From: DATEMU01 sp964414585
Lineage (GTDB): Bacteria; Planctomycetota; Phycisphaerae; UBA1845; UTPLA1
Length of the DNA stretch: 64,000 nt
Reading direction: 5' to 3'
Assembly: GCA_964414585.1 (NCBI GenBank)
Contig: CAYPXR010000025.1
Location: 1 to 64,000, forward strand
The position numbers and the translations under genes were made by a program. Below are positions 6,420-13,725 of the stretch, one piece after another (the stretch's first letter is position 1; each line of letters opens with the position of its first letter). Below the pieces are notes generated by a model, which saw nothing but the letters and a program-made list of their open reading frames with translations, had not been told where the DNA came from and did no database searches.

Positions 6420-8951
6420 ATGTTCGAGCGATTCACCGATCGTGCGCGGAAGGTCATGGCCCTGGCCAATCAGGAAGCTCAGCGGTTCAACCACGAGTAC
6501 ATCGGGACGGAGCACATCCTTCTCGGTCTCGTCAAGGAAGGCAGCGGGGTCGGCGCCAACGTCCTCAAAAACCTGGAGGTGGACTTGCGCAAAGTCCGCC
6601 TGGAGGTCGAGAAGCTCGTCAAGAGCGGTCCGGACATGGTGACGATGGGCAAGCTGCCGCAGACCCCGCGGGCCAAGAAGGTCATTGAGTTCGCGATCGA
6701 AGAAGCGCGGAACCTCAATCATAACTACGTCGGTACGGAACATTTGCTCCTCGGTCTGCTGCGAGAACAAGACGGCGTGGCGGCCCAGGTGCTGATGAAT
6801 TTGGGGATCAAACTTGAAGAGGTGCGGGAAGAGGTATTGAATCTACTAGGTGCCGGCGTGGAAAACGAAGAAACAACGGGCGGGGGCGTGGGCAATCAGG
6901 AGTCGAGCGGGCGCAAGGGGACCAAGTCCCGTACGCCGGCCCTCGATTCCTTCGGCCGGGATCTGACGGAGATGGCCAAGGCGGGCAAGCTCGACCCGGT
7001 CATCGGCCGCGAAAACGAGATCGAACGGCTGCTGGTCGTTTTGTGCCGCCGCTACAAGAACAATCCCGTGCTGCTCGGCGAGGCGGGCGTCGGTAAGACG
7101 GCGATCGTCGAAGGCCTGGCTCAGCGCGTCGTCAGCAACGACGTGCCGGAACTCCTGGCAGACAAGCGGATCGTCGTGCTCGACTTGGCGATGATGGTCG
7201 CCGGGACGAAATATCGCGGACAATTCGAAGAGCGGATCAAGGCGGTCATGAACGAGGTCCGCCGGGCCCGCAACATCATCCTGTTTATTGACGAGTTGCA
7301 CACCCTGGTCGGCGCGGGCGGTGCGGAAGGGGCGATCGACGCCTCGAACGTGCTCAAGCCGGCCTTGTCGCGCGGTGAACTTCAGTGCATCGGCGCGACG
7401 ACGTTGGATGAATATCGCAAGTACATCGAGAAGGACGGCGCGCTCGAACGCCGCTTCCAGCAGATCATCGTTGAGCCGCCTTCCCGGGAAGAAACAATCG
7501 AAATCTTGAAGGGGCTGCGAGACCGTTACGAGGCCCATCACCGGGTGCAGATCACCGACGAGGCACTGTTGTCGGCCGTCGAGTTGTCGATGCGCTACGT
7601 TCCGTCGCGCGTTCTGCCCGACAAGGCCATCGACGTCATCGACGAGGCCGGCGCCCGGGTACGCCTCAAGGCGATGACCAAGCCGGAGCATTTGACCAAG
7701 CTCGAAGAAGAGATCAAGAAACTCACGCTCGAGAAGGATGAATCCGTGCGGAACGCCGATTACGAGCGGGCCGCCGACCTTCGCGACAAAGCCATCGGTC
7801 TCGCGGCTGAAAAAGAAAAAATGGACAAAGAGTGGCACGACCACCGCAACGAAATCGACGGCGTGGTCGATGAGGAGATCGTCGCCGAAGTCGTGAGCAA
7901 GATGACCGGCGTGCCGTTGACCCGCCTGGAGAAGGAAGAGGCCCAGCGCCTGCTCGAGCTGGAAACCGAGCTCCACAAGCGCGTCATCAGCCAGCAGGAG
8001 GCCATCAGCGCCGTGGCGCGGAGCGTGCGCCGCTCGCGAAGCGGCCTGAAGGACCCCAATCGGCCGATGGGCAGCTTCATCTTCATCGGCCCCTCCGGCG
8101 TGGGCAAGACGCTCTTGGCCAAGAGCCTCGCCGAGTTCATGTTCGGCGCGGAAGAGGCGCTGATCTCCATCGATATGTCGGAATACATGGAGAAGCACAA
8201 TGTGAGCCGCCTGATCGGCGCGCCTCCGGGCTACGTCGGTTACGAGGAAGGCGGTCAGCTCACCGAGCGGATTCGCCGCCGGCCGTATGCGGTCGTTCTG
8301 CTTGACGAAATCGAGAAGGCGCACCCCGACTGCTTCAACATGCTGCTTCAGATCATGGAAGAAGGCCGGCTGACGGATTCCTTCGGCCGCCATGTGGACT
8401 TCCGCAATACGGTCCTGATCATGACGAGCAACATCGGGGCCGACAAAATCACGCACCAGTCGACATTTGGATTCGAGAAGCGCGATGAGAACGTCAGCTA
8501 CGAGAAGATGCGAAATGTCCTGAAGGTCGAGCTGGAACACCACTTCCGGCCGGAGTTTCTCAACCGCGTCGATGAGGTGGTGGTCTTCCATAAGCTGAAC
8601 AAGGCGGACCTTACGAGGATCGTCGAGCTGGAAATCAAGAAGGTTTCCAAGCGTCTGACCGATCACGGTCTCAAGCTGGAACTGAGCGACGAGGCGAAGG
8701 ACTTTCTGCTGGAAAAGGGCACGGACGAGAAGTTCGGCGCGAGGCCGCTTCGCCGGGCCATCGAACAATACCTGGAAGATCCGCTCAGCGAAAACCTCCT
8801 CCGCGGCAAATACAAAGGCAAGAACCACATCCAGGTTTCCTTGCAGGACGTGGACGGCGAGAAGAAGCTCAACTTCGAGCCGGTATCGACGCCCGTCGAA
8901 CCGGAGCCCGAACTGGCCGGCGCCGGCGCGGGACCGAGCGAGGCGACGTGA
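6420..8951 (+). CDS. clpC: ATP-dependent Clp protease ATP-binding subunit ClpC
   Basis: 843 residues from the ATG at 6420 (MFERFTDRARKVM, the conserved ClpC start); the longer open frame upstream is leader. Order of domains: twin ClpN repeats (1-145), a linker rich in Gly/Ser, AAA1 with Walker A GEAGVGKT (about residue 220), the UVR motif in the middle domain (about 447-480, NADYERAADLRDKA), AAA2 with Walker A GPSGVGKT (about 557), and a C-terminal ClpB-type D2-small domain. It unfolds substrates for the ClpP protease and acts in protein quality control. Promoter at 6196 and terminator at 8984 make it a single-gene unit. Length and motifs are complete. Confidence 0.97.
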   Translation: MFERFTDRARKVMALANQEAQRFNHEYIGTEHILLGLVKEGSGVGANVLKNLEVDLRKVRLEVEKLVKSGPDMVTMGKLPQTPRAKKVIEFAIEEARNLNHNYVGTEHLLLGLLREQDGVAAQVLMNLGIKLEEVREEVLNLLGAGVENEETTGGGVGNQESSGRKGTKSRTPALDSFGRDLTEMAKAGKLDPVIGRENEIERLLVVLCRRYKNNPVLLGEAGVGKTAIVEGLAQRVVSNDVPELLADKRIVVLDLAMMVAGTKYRGQFEERIKAVMNEVRRARNIILFIDELHTLVGAGGAEGAIDASNVLKPALSRGELQCIGATTLDEYRKYIEKDGALERRFQQIIVEPPSREETIEILKGLRDRYEAHHRVQITDEALLSAVELSMRYVPSRVLPDKAIDVIDEAGARVRLKAMTKPEHLTKLEEEIKKLTLEKDESVRNADYERAADLRDKAIGLAAEKEKMDKEWHDHRNEIDGVVDEEIVAEVVSKMTGVPLTRLEKEEAQRLLELETELHKRVISQQEAISAVARSVRRSRSGLKDPNRPMGSFIFIGPSGVGKTLLAKSLAEFMFGAEEALISIDMSEYMEKHNVSRLIGAPPGYVGYEEGGQLTERIRRRPYAVVLLDEIEKAHPDCFNMLLQIMEEGRLTDSFGRHVDFRNTVLIMTSNIGADKITHQSTFGFEKRDENVSYEKMRNVLKVELEHHFRPEFLNRVDEVVVFHKLNKADLTRIVELEIKKVSKRLTDHGLKLELSDEAKDFLLEKGTDEKFGARPLRRAIEQYLEDPLSENLLRGKYKGKNHIQVSLQDVDGEKKLNFEPVSTPVEPEPELAGAGAGPSEAT

Positions 8952-8983
8952 CGCCCGGTTTGAAATGACAACGATTTTCGACG

Positions 8984-9014
8984 GCCCCGGGGTTCTTCCC
9001 CGGGGCTGTTTCTT
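8984..9014 (+). terminator. Rho-independent terminator after clpC
   Basis: A perfect 9-bp stem, GCCCCGGGG and CCCCGGGGC with a TTCTT loop, followed by TGTTTCTT. It lies 32 bases after the clpC stop codon. Confidence 0.8.
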
Positions 9015-9149
9015 GCGCGGGCCATTTGACATGGAATGGGCCCATCGATAGCGTGTCGGCCGATCCGATGACGACGCCGTCGCAGGCAGGGGCCGTCGGC
9101 TGATCGTTTTGTCTCCCAGCCCCCATCACGAACTTTGGTTGAAACCCCC

Positions 9150-9395
9150 GTGGACGTTCGCGAAACGATCCGCCGTCATCTATTTGAGACGCTGATGCCC
9201 AAGCCGAAGGAGGCCTGGCCGGCGGACGACGCCGATTTGTTTGCATCCGGGATGGACTCGCTGCGGCTGATGCAGTTGCTGGTGTTCATCGAACAGAAGA
9301 TCGGCGTCCAACTTCCGGATCACGAAGTCACGCCGGAGCGGGTCGCGTCCATCAATTCCATTGTCGAGTGGGTCGGCCAGAACCAGCGGCGGTAG
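9150..9395 (+). CDS. Free-standing acyl/peptidyl carrier protein
   Basis: 81 residues from the GTG at 9150 (MDVRETIRRHLFETL); a TTG at 9135 in the same frame is the alternative start. The phosphopantetheine attachment site is GMDSLRLMQLL, with Ser37 as the expected acceptor. The four-helix carrier pattern and the C-terminal ASINSIVEWV helix are intact. The next gene, 27 bases downstream, encodes an adenylation enzyme, so the pair probably loads an activated amino or carboxylic acid onto this carrier, as in Dlt-like or discrete NRPS loading pairs. Confidence 0.85.
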   Translation: MDVRETIRRHLFETLMPKPKEAWPADDADLFASGMDSLRLMQLLVFIEQKIGVQLPDHEVTPERVASINSIVEWVGQNQRR

Positions 9396-9422
9396 GCTGT
9401 CGTCCGGCTTGCGTCGATCGCC

Positions 9423-10916
9423 ATGTCACAGACGCTTTACGCATTGTTGCAGGATTCGGCGAAGCGGTGTCCCGCGCGGACGGCGATCGAGTCTGGCGAA
9501 AGCCGTCTGACCTACGGCGAGCTGCTCGACGCGAGCGATCGGCTGGCGGCGCTGCTGATGCGGCACGGCGCGAAGCCCGGCGAACGGGTGGCTTTTTGTT
9601 TCAAGAAGTCCATTGATGCCATCGTCTCTCTTTTCGCCCTTATTCGGACCGGGGCGACCTATGTCCCGCTCGATCCGGCGTGGCCCGACGAACGGAAGGC
9701 GACGATCCGCGAGGATGCGGGGATTCGGTTGTCAATCGGGACCGATCCTTCGGCGGACGTCGGCAGAATCGAAACGGGCGACTCCACGATTCCGATTGCT
9801 GAATATCGCGACGTTGAACCGGCCCGCGGCCACCTCCCGGAACCCAGGGGTGGAGTGGCGAACATCCTGTACACGTCCGGCTCGACGGGCCGGCCCAAGG
9901 GCGTGCAAATCACGACGCGGAGCCTGCTGCATTTCTCGCAGTGGTCGGTGGACTATTTCGGGTTGACGCCGGAAGACCGCGTCGCCAATCACGCGCCGTA
10001 CAACTTCGATCTTTCGACGTTCGACATCTTCGCGGCGGTTCGAGCGGGGGCGGCGATGTGCCCGGTGCCCGAGCGGTTGAAGATGTTCCCCTATCAGATG
10101 GCAAGGTGGATCGCGGATTCGCGGATCAGCGTGTGGTATTCAGTGCCGTCGGCGCTGCTGATGATGCAGCTTCGCGGCAAACTGCCCGATCATGACTTGT
10201 CGTCGCTACGGCACGTGATCTTTGCGGGCGAAGTGATGCCCAAGCCGGGGTTGCAGGAATTGGCCCGGTTGATGCCGCATGCTGCATGGACGAATTTGTA
10301 TGGCCCGACGGAGACGAATGTCTGCACGTATTACCGCGTAAGCGAAGCGGATTTGCGGGATGACGGGCCGGTGCCGATCGGTCGGCCGATCAGCGATACT
10401 CGGGTTTGGATCGTTGACGAGGCGGGTAAATCGGTATCGTCGGGCGAATCCGGCCAGTTGCTGGTCGCCGGGCCGACGTTGACGACGGGCTATTTCGGGG
10501 ATGCGGAGTTGACGGCACGGAGGCTGGTGACCGCGCCGAACGGCAAAGAACCGGCGTATCGGACCGGCGATCGCGTTCGCGCGCGGCCCGACGGCGTGCT
10601 GATGTTCGAGGGACGGATCGATCGCATGATCAAACGCGGCGGCCATCGGGTCGAACCTGGTGAAATCGAAGCGGCGATAATTCGGCACCCGATGGTGAAG
10701 GAAGTGGCCGTCGTGGCGCTGCCGGACCCGGTGTTCGGCAACCGCCTCAAGGCGTGCGTCGCCGCGCGCGAGGGTGCGCATTTGGGCGAAGCGGACTTGA
10801 TCGAGCATTGCCGGGACACGCTGCCGGCATACATGCTGCCGGATGTGTGGCAGTTTTATGAGGCGCTGCCGCGGACGGATCGGGAGAAGGTGGATTTGCA
10901 GAAGTTGACGGCGTGA
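9423..10916 (+). CDS. Amino-acid adenylation enzyme (AMP-forming ligase)
   Basis: 497 residues, the size of a stand-alone A domain. Core motifs are present in order: A3 ILYTSGSTGRPKG (about residue 148), A4 YNFDLSTFDIF, A5 NLYGPTETNV, A7 YRTGDRVR, A8 GRIDRMIKRGGHRVEPGEIE and A10 PRTDREKVDL with the catalytic Lys. The Asp in the A4 FDLSTFD string is the residue that normally contacts the alpha-amino group of an amino-acid substrate, so an amino acid is more likely than a fatty acid. It probably charges the carrier protein just upstream. No condensation, thioesterase or export partner (such as DltB/DltD) follows. Confidence 0.88.
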   Translation: MSQTLYALLQDSAKRCPARTAIESGESRLTYGELLDASDRLAALLMRHGAKPGERVAFCFKKSIDAIVSLFALIRTGATYVPLDPAWPDERKATIREDAGIRLSIGTDPSADVGRIETGDSTIPIAEYRDVEPARGHLPEPRGGVANILYTSGSTGRPKGVQITTRSLLHFSQWSVDYFGLTPEDRVANHAPYNFDLSTFDIFAAVRAGAAMCPVPERLKMFPYQMARWIADSRISVWYSVPSALLMMQLRGKLPDHDLSSLRHVIFAGEVMPKPGLQELARLMPHAAWTNLYGPTETNVCTYYRVSEADLRDDGPVPIGRPISDTRVWIVDEAGKSVSSGESGQLLVAGPTLTTGYFGDAELTARRLVTAPNGKEPAYRTGDRVRARPDGVLMFEGRIDRMIKRGGHRVEPGEIEAAIIRHPMVKEVAVVALPDPVFGNRLKACVAAREGAHLGEADLIEHCRDTLPAYMLPDVWQFYEALPRTDREKVDLQKLTA

Positions 10917-10937
10917 ACTGAACTCTTCGTTTAGCCC

Positions 10938-11396
10938 ATGCAGGACTTTCGCGAACAACGCAAGATTTCTCGCCTCGAAGCTTGGGGCGAAATTCGCTGT
11001 CCAAAGTGTGACTACGACATGCGAGCCCAACGAGGGGACCCTCGGTGTTGTCCTGAGTGTGGAACGACATCATCCAATGCCGAACTTGTCGCGTGTGTTC
11101 GTGCCCGGCGTTGGAATCCTGATTCCAAAGAGACGATGCTCACACTTAGTGTGTTGGCGATTTTTTTCGCAACTGGGAGTGGCATTGCCATCGTCGCAAT
11201 AGGATTTGGAACCGTCCCGGTATCATTTCTAGTTGGGTCATTTCTGTGTTGGTGTCTGTGCATTATTCAATTTGGCCGGACCGTGAGGTTTCGAGAGGGC
11301 TGGCTCCGGGTGGTAGGGTGGTTCGCTTTGACAGGTGTGCTGATTGCCGTCGCGTTTGGATCGTCAGCTTTTTTTCGCTGGTTGGATTGCCGATGA
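10938..11396 (+). CDS. Zinc-ribbon membrane protein
   Basis: 152 residues. An N-terminal rubredoxin-like four-Cys ribbon (CPKC at about residues 21-24, then CPEC after 16 residues) is followed by three or four hydrophobic segments. Such proteins are common in Planctomycetes; function unknown. Codon use is clearly more AT-rich than the flanking adenylation and acyl-CoA dehydrogenase genes. The stop codon overlaps a possible downstream start (ATGA at 11393). Confidence 0.65.
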   Translation: MQDFREQRKISRLEAWGEIRCPKCDYDMRAQRGDPRCCPECGTTSSNAELVACVRARRWNPDSKETMLTLSVLAIFFATGSGIAIVAIGFGTVPVSFLVGSFLCWCLCIIQFGRTVRFREGWLRVVGWFALTGVLIAVAFGSSAFFRWLDCR

Positions 11397-11551
11397 AGAT
11401 CGCCATGGCGATGAGTATGCCGTTATATATGGTCTGGGCAGTGTCAATGCGTTCTCGATGGAGTCCTTACTTTATTGGGCGAGCCCGTCTTCGAGATATT
11501 TGCAGGCATGAAATCATCGAAGAGCTGGTTAAGGGGGATGAATTGTCATAA
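11393..11551 (+). CDS. Possible small protein coupled to the zinc-ribbon gene
   Basis: 52 residues (MKIAMAMSMPLYMVWAV...), one hydrophobic segment then a basic/acidic tail. It begins by ATGA overlap with the previous stop. It may be a genuine coupled small membrane protein, or the tail of a longer ancestral protein split by a frameshift, since the same frame stays open upstream to 11246. Confidence 0.35.
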   Translation: MKIAMAMSMPLYMVWAVSMRSRWSPYFIGRARLRDICRHEIIEELVKGDELS

Positions 11552-11590
11552 AAAATCTGAGCCATCAACTCCTTTGGAGGAGAGGATCAA

Positions 11591-11719
11591 TTAACCCCTT
11601 AATCCCAATCCCGCCGCGATGATGTTTCGCTGGATGTCGTTGGTGCCGCTGTAGATAATGCCACCGAGGCTGTCTCGGAGGAAGCTTTCGACGTTGCCTT
11701 CGTTGACGAAGCCGGTGCC
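11591..11719 (-). pseudogene. Fossil 3' end of an acyl-CoA dehydrogenase gene
   Basis: On the minus strand this stretch encodes the last 42 residues of an acyl-CoA dehydrogenase plus a stop. By hand count 41 of the 42 residues equal the C-terminus of the intact gene at 12490, including FLRDSLGGIIYSGTNDIQ. Of 16 base differences 15 are silent, and the stop codons differ (TAA versus TAG). Homology ends abruptly at about 11720. The copy therefore descends from a gene that was under selection, not from a fresh copying event, and its 5' part has been lost or replaced by the toxin-antitoxin pair. Confidence 0.85.
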
Positions 11720-11769
11720 ATTGTCAGGTCAGGAGAAGGTGGTTTTGCAGGTCCTTGTTTCCTCAAGTC

Positions 11770-12183
11770 TTATTCGTTGATCGCGAATGGATTGATGATC
11801 TGTAGGCCGTCGATTTCGCGGATATCGCCAAAATCCTCCGAGTAAAGCTTTTGAATCCCGGCTTCAAGACAGGCTGATGCCAGCAGTGCATCCCAGAACG
11901 AAAGCCCAAACCGGCTCATCACCGTGTGGGCTCGATCCAGTGCATTCCAATTGGGTAGCACGGTGAACCAAGCTTTCCGAAGTTCACGCAAATCTCGCGA
12001 CGCTTCAAGCGGCCCGTAATCGACCGACGCCAGCTTTCGACTAGCGGCGACATATTCGCACGCGACCTGCCATAAGAGCGCGCCCGAACTCATTGATTCG
12101 ATCAATGATTCGGCTTTAGCCTGTTTGGCCGGTTCACGTTGATCGCGAACGTAGATGAGAACATTGGTATCAACCGCGTCCAT
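11770..12183 (-). CDS. PIN-domain ribonuclease toxin (VapC-like)
   Basis: 137 residues, normal length for a VapC toxin. The acidic catalytic residues are all visible: Asp5 (VDTN), Glu43 (ACEYV), Asp98 (FWDALL) and Asp117 (SEDFGD). VapC toxins are Mg-dependent RNases, typically cutting tRNA or rRNA. The gene start lies 14 bases inside the upstream antitoxin gene, so the two are translationally coupled. Confidence 0.88.
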   Translation of the reverse strand: MDAVDTNVLIYVRDQREPAKQAKAESLIESMSSGALLWQVACEYVAASRKLASVDYGPLEASRDLRELRKAWFTVLPNWNALDRAHTVMSRFGLSFWDALLASACLEAGIQKLYSEDFGDIREIDGLQIINPFAINE

Positions 12184-12412
12184 GCAGTTGCTCGCGCGTC
12201 AGCTTGGGCAATGAAGGAGAAAAAGGATGTGCCTTCATATTTTGTACCACTCGACGCAGCGTCTCTGTTCGTTCCTGAAGGCTTGATGATTCAGGGGGCA
12301 AACGTACCGTTCCTTCGACGGAAAGCTCCAAAACGGACCCCTCGGGAAAATCGCATGGTTCCTGGGGAATCAACGCGTTGTCCGAAAAAATTGCCGTCAG
12401 TCTTCGTACCAT
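12170..12412 (-). CDS. Antitoxin, AF2212/DUF104-like
   Basis: 80 residues. The N-terminal string RLTAIFSDNALIPQEPCDFP plus EGSVLELSVEG has the pattern of the AF2212-like (DUF104) antitoxin family, a short beta-rich DNA-binding fold. The C-terminal half is helical and basic and probably binds the toxin. AGGTGA lies five bases before the ATG. It is the first gene of the toxin-antitoxin operon. Confidence 0.75.
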   Translation of the reverse strand: MVRRLTAIFSDNALIPQEPCDFPEGSVLELSVEGTVRLPPESSSLQERTETLRRVVQNMKAHPFSPSLPKLTREQLHGRG

Positions 12413-12449
12413 TTGATCACCTGAGACTCGTCGCCAAGCCCATCATACT

Positions 12450-12479
12450 ATTATACCAAGGGTCGAAGGCTTCTGCCGA
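12450..12479 (-). promoter_or_regulatory. Promoter of the toxin-antitoxin operon
   Basis: On the minus strand a perfect TATAAT occupies 12455-12450, 38 bases before the antitoxin start. A weak -35 (TCGGCA, 18-base spacer) lies at 12479-12474. Autoregulation by the antitoxin is expected for this family but no operator was identified. Confidence 0.4.
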
Positions 12480-12489
12480 TGACCGACTC

Positions 12490-13623
12490 CTATCCTCTTA
12501 GCCCCAACCCCGCCGCGATAATATTCCGTTGAATATCGTTGGTGCCGCTGTAGATGATGCCGCCGAGGCTGTCGCGGAGGAAGCTTTCGACGTTGCCTTC
12601 GTTGACGAAGCCGTTGCCGCCGTGGATGCGAATCAGATCGAGGCTGTTTTGCACGAACGATTCGCTGACGAAGAGCTTGGCGATCGCCGCTTCAAGCGGG
12701 GCGCGTTTGTTGGCCGATTTCAAGGCCGTCACCTGATAGAGCAGCAGCCGCGACGCTTCGTGGCGGACCTTCATGTCGGCGATGCGGTGCGAGATGGCCT
12801 GATGACCGGCGATCGGCTTGCCGGCGACGACGCGTTCGTTGGCGTAGGCGACGGCCAGTTCGATCTCGCGCTGCATGGAGCCGAGGGCCGCGCCGAAGAT
12901 GCACGCCCGCTCGCGCTCGATCGAACCCTGGAAGAGCATCGCGCCGGCGCCCGGCTTTCCGATCATGTTCGCGGCGGGGACTTTCACGTCGGTGTAGGTC
13001 ACTTCCGACAGTCCTGAGCCCGCCAGGCCGACGGCGGGCAGCGGTCGCACGGACATTCCCGGCGTGCCGGGTTCGATGATGAAACTCGAAAGGCGATAGC
13101 GTGTCGGGTCGTCCATTTTGGCATACACGACGTGAAGGTCGGCTCCCGCGCCGCAGGTGGTGTATCGTTTCTTGCCGTTGATGACGTAGTCGTCGCCTTT
13201 TTGTACGGCGGTCGTGGTGAAGCTCATCAGGTCGGAGCCGGCCTGCGGCTCGGTGACGCTGTGCGCGCCGACCCATTCGCCGGTGGCCAGCTTGCGCAAG
13301 TACTTTTTCTTCTGCTCGTCGGTGCCCGCGACGCAGAGGGGCTCGACAACGCCGAAGACGTGCGCGCCGATGGCGGTGAGCAGGCCCATCCGGCGGCAGC
13401 CATAGCCCAGCCCCTCCATCGTGGCGACGAATTCATTGAGAGTTTGGCCGCGACCGCCGTAATCGGTCGGGGCGGTGATGCCCATCGCGCAAATCGCGCG
13501 GCACTTCTTCCAGCCGTCTCGGTCAAAGACCGGGTCGACCTCGCCGACGGTCAATTCGCGCCTGGCGAATTCGATGGCCTCGTCTTTGGCGGCTTGCTGG
13601 GAGGGTGACAGTGAGAAGTCCAC
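12490..13623 (-). CDS. Acyl-CoA dehydrogenase
   Basis: 377 residues from a GTG start, full length for the family. Signatures: WVGAHSVTEPQAGSD (FAD-binding region), RIADMKVRHEASR, IHGGNGFVNEGNVE and the C-terminal YSGTNDIQRNIIA. It catalyses alpha,beta-dehydrogenation of an acyl-CoA with FAD; chain length is unknown. The glutamate base of short/medium-chain enzymes would lie just before the YSGTNDIQ region, where this protein reads GGIIYSG, so the catalytic base may be elsewhere. The 3' end is duplicated as a fossil at 11591. Confidence 0.92.
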   Translation of the reverse strand: MDFSLSPSQQAAKDEAIEFARRELTVGEVDPVFDRDGWKKCRAICAMGITAPTDYGGRGQTLNEFVATMEGLGYGCRRMGLLTAIGAHVFGVVEPLCVAGTDEQKKKYLRKLATGEWVGAHSVTEPQAGSDLMSFTTTAVQKGDDYVINGKKRYTTCGAGADLHVVYAKMDDPTRYRLSSFIIEPGTPGMSVRPLPAVGLAGSGLSEVTYTDVKVPAANMIGKPGAGAMLFQGSIERERACIFGAALGSMQREIELAVAYANERVVAGKPIAGHQAISHRIADMKVRHEASRLLLYQVTALKSANKRAPLEAAIAKLFVSESFVQNSLDLIRIHGGNGFVNEGNVESFLRDSLGGIIYSGTNDIQRNIIAAGLGLRG

Positions 13624-13641
13624 GATGCGTCATGCTCCAAC

Positions 13642-13663
13642 GAGCGGGCAGGGACGCCCGCTC
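13642..13663. repeat. Perfect 8-bp hairpin upstream of the acyl-CoA dehydrogenase
   Basis: GAGCGGGC and GCCCGCTC around the loop AGGGAC, 18 bases before the GTG start on the minus strand. Only one copy was noticed in the window. It looks like a member of a dispersed genomic hairpin family, which is an inference only. Confidence 0.45.
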
Positions 13664-13725
13664 CACCAAGTTGTTCCATCTCTCACAAGCAGCATGATAA
13701 CCGATGGATGGCACGTTGACGCCCC

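Noticed and set aside
6846..9032. 728-residue open frame antisense to clpC
   Set aside because: clpC is unambiguous on the plus strand. The antisense frame is a product of GC-rich codon use and has no recognised domain.
11591..12492. Dehydrogenase repeats as attachment sites of an integrative element
   Set aside because: The repeats are 129 bp with 16 differences, and no integrase or recombinase gene is present. Silent divergence fits an old paralogue or foreign allele better than an att duplication.
13642..13663. Hairpin as a terminator
   Set aside because: Strong stem but no T-run on either strand, so recorded only as a hairpin.
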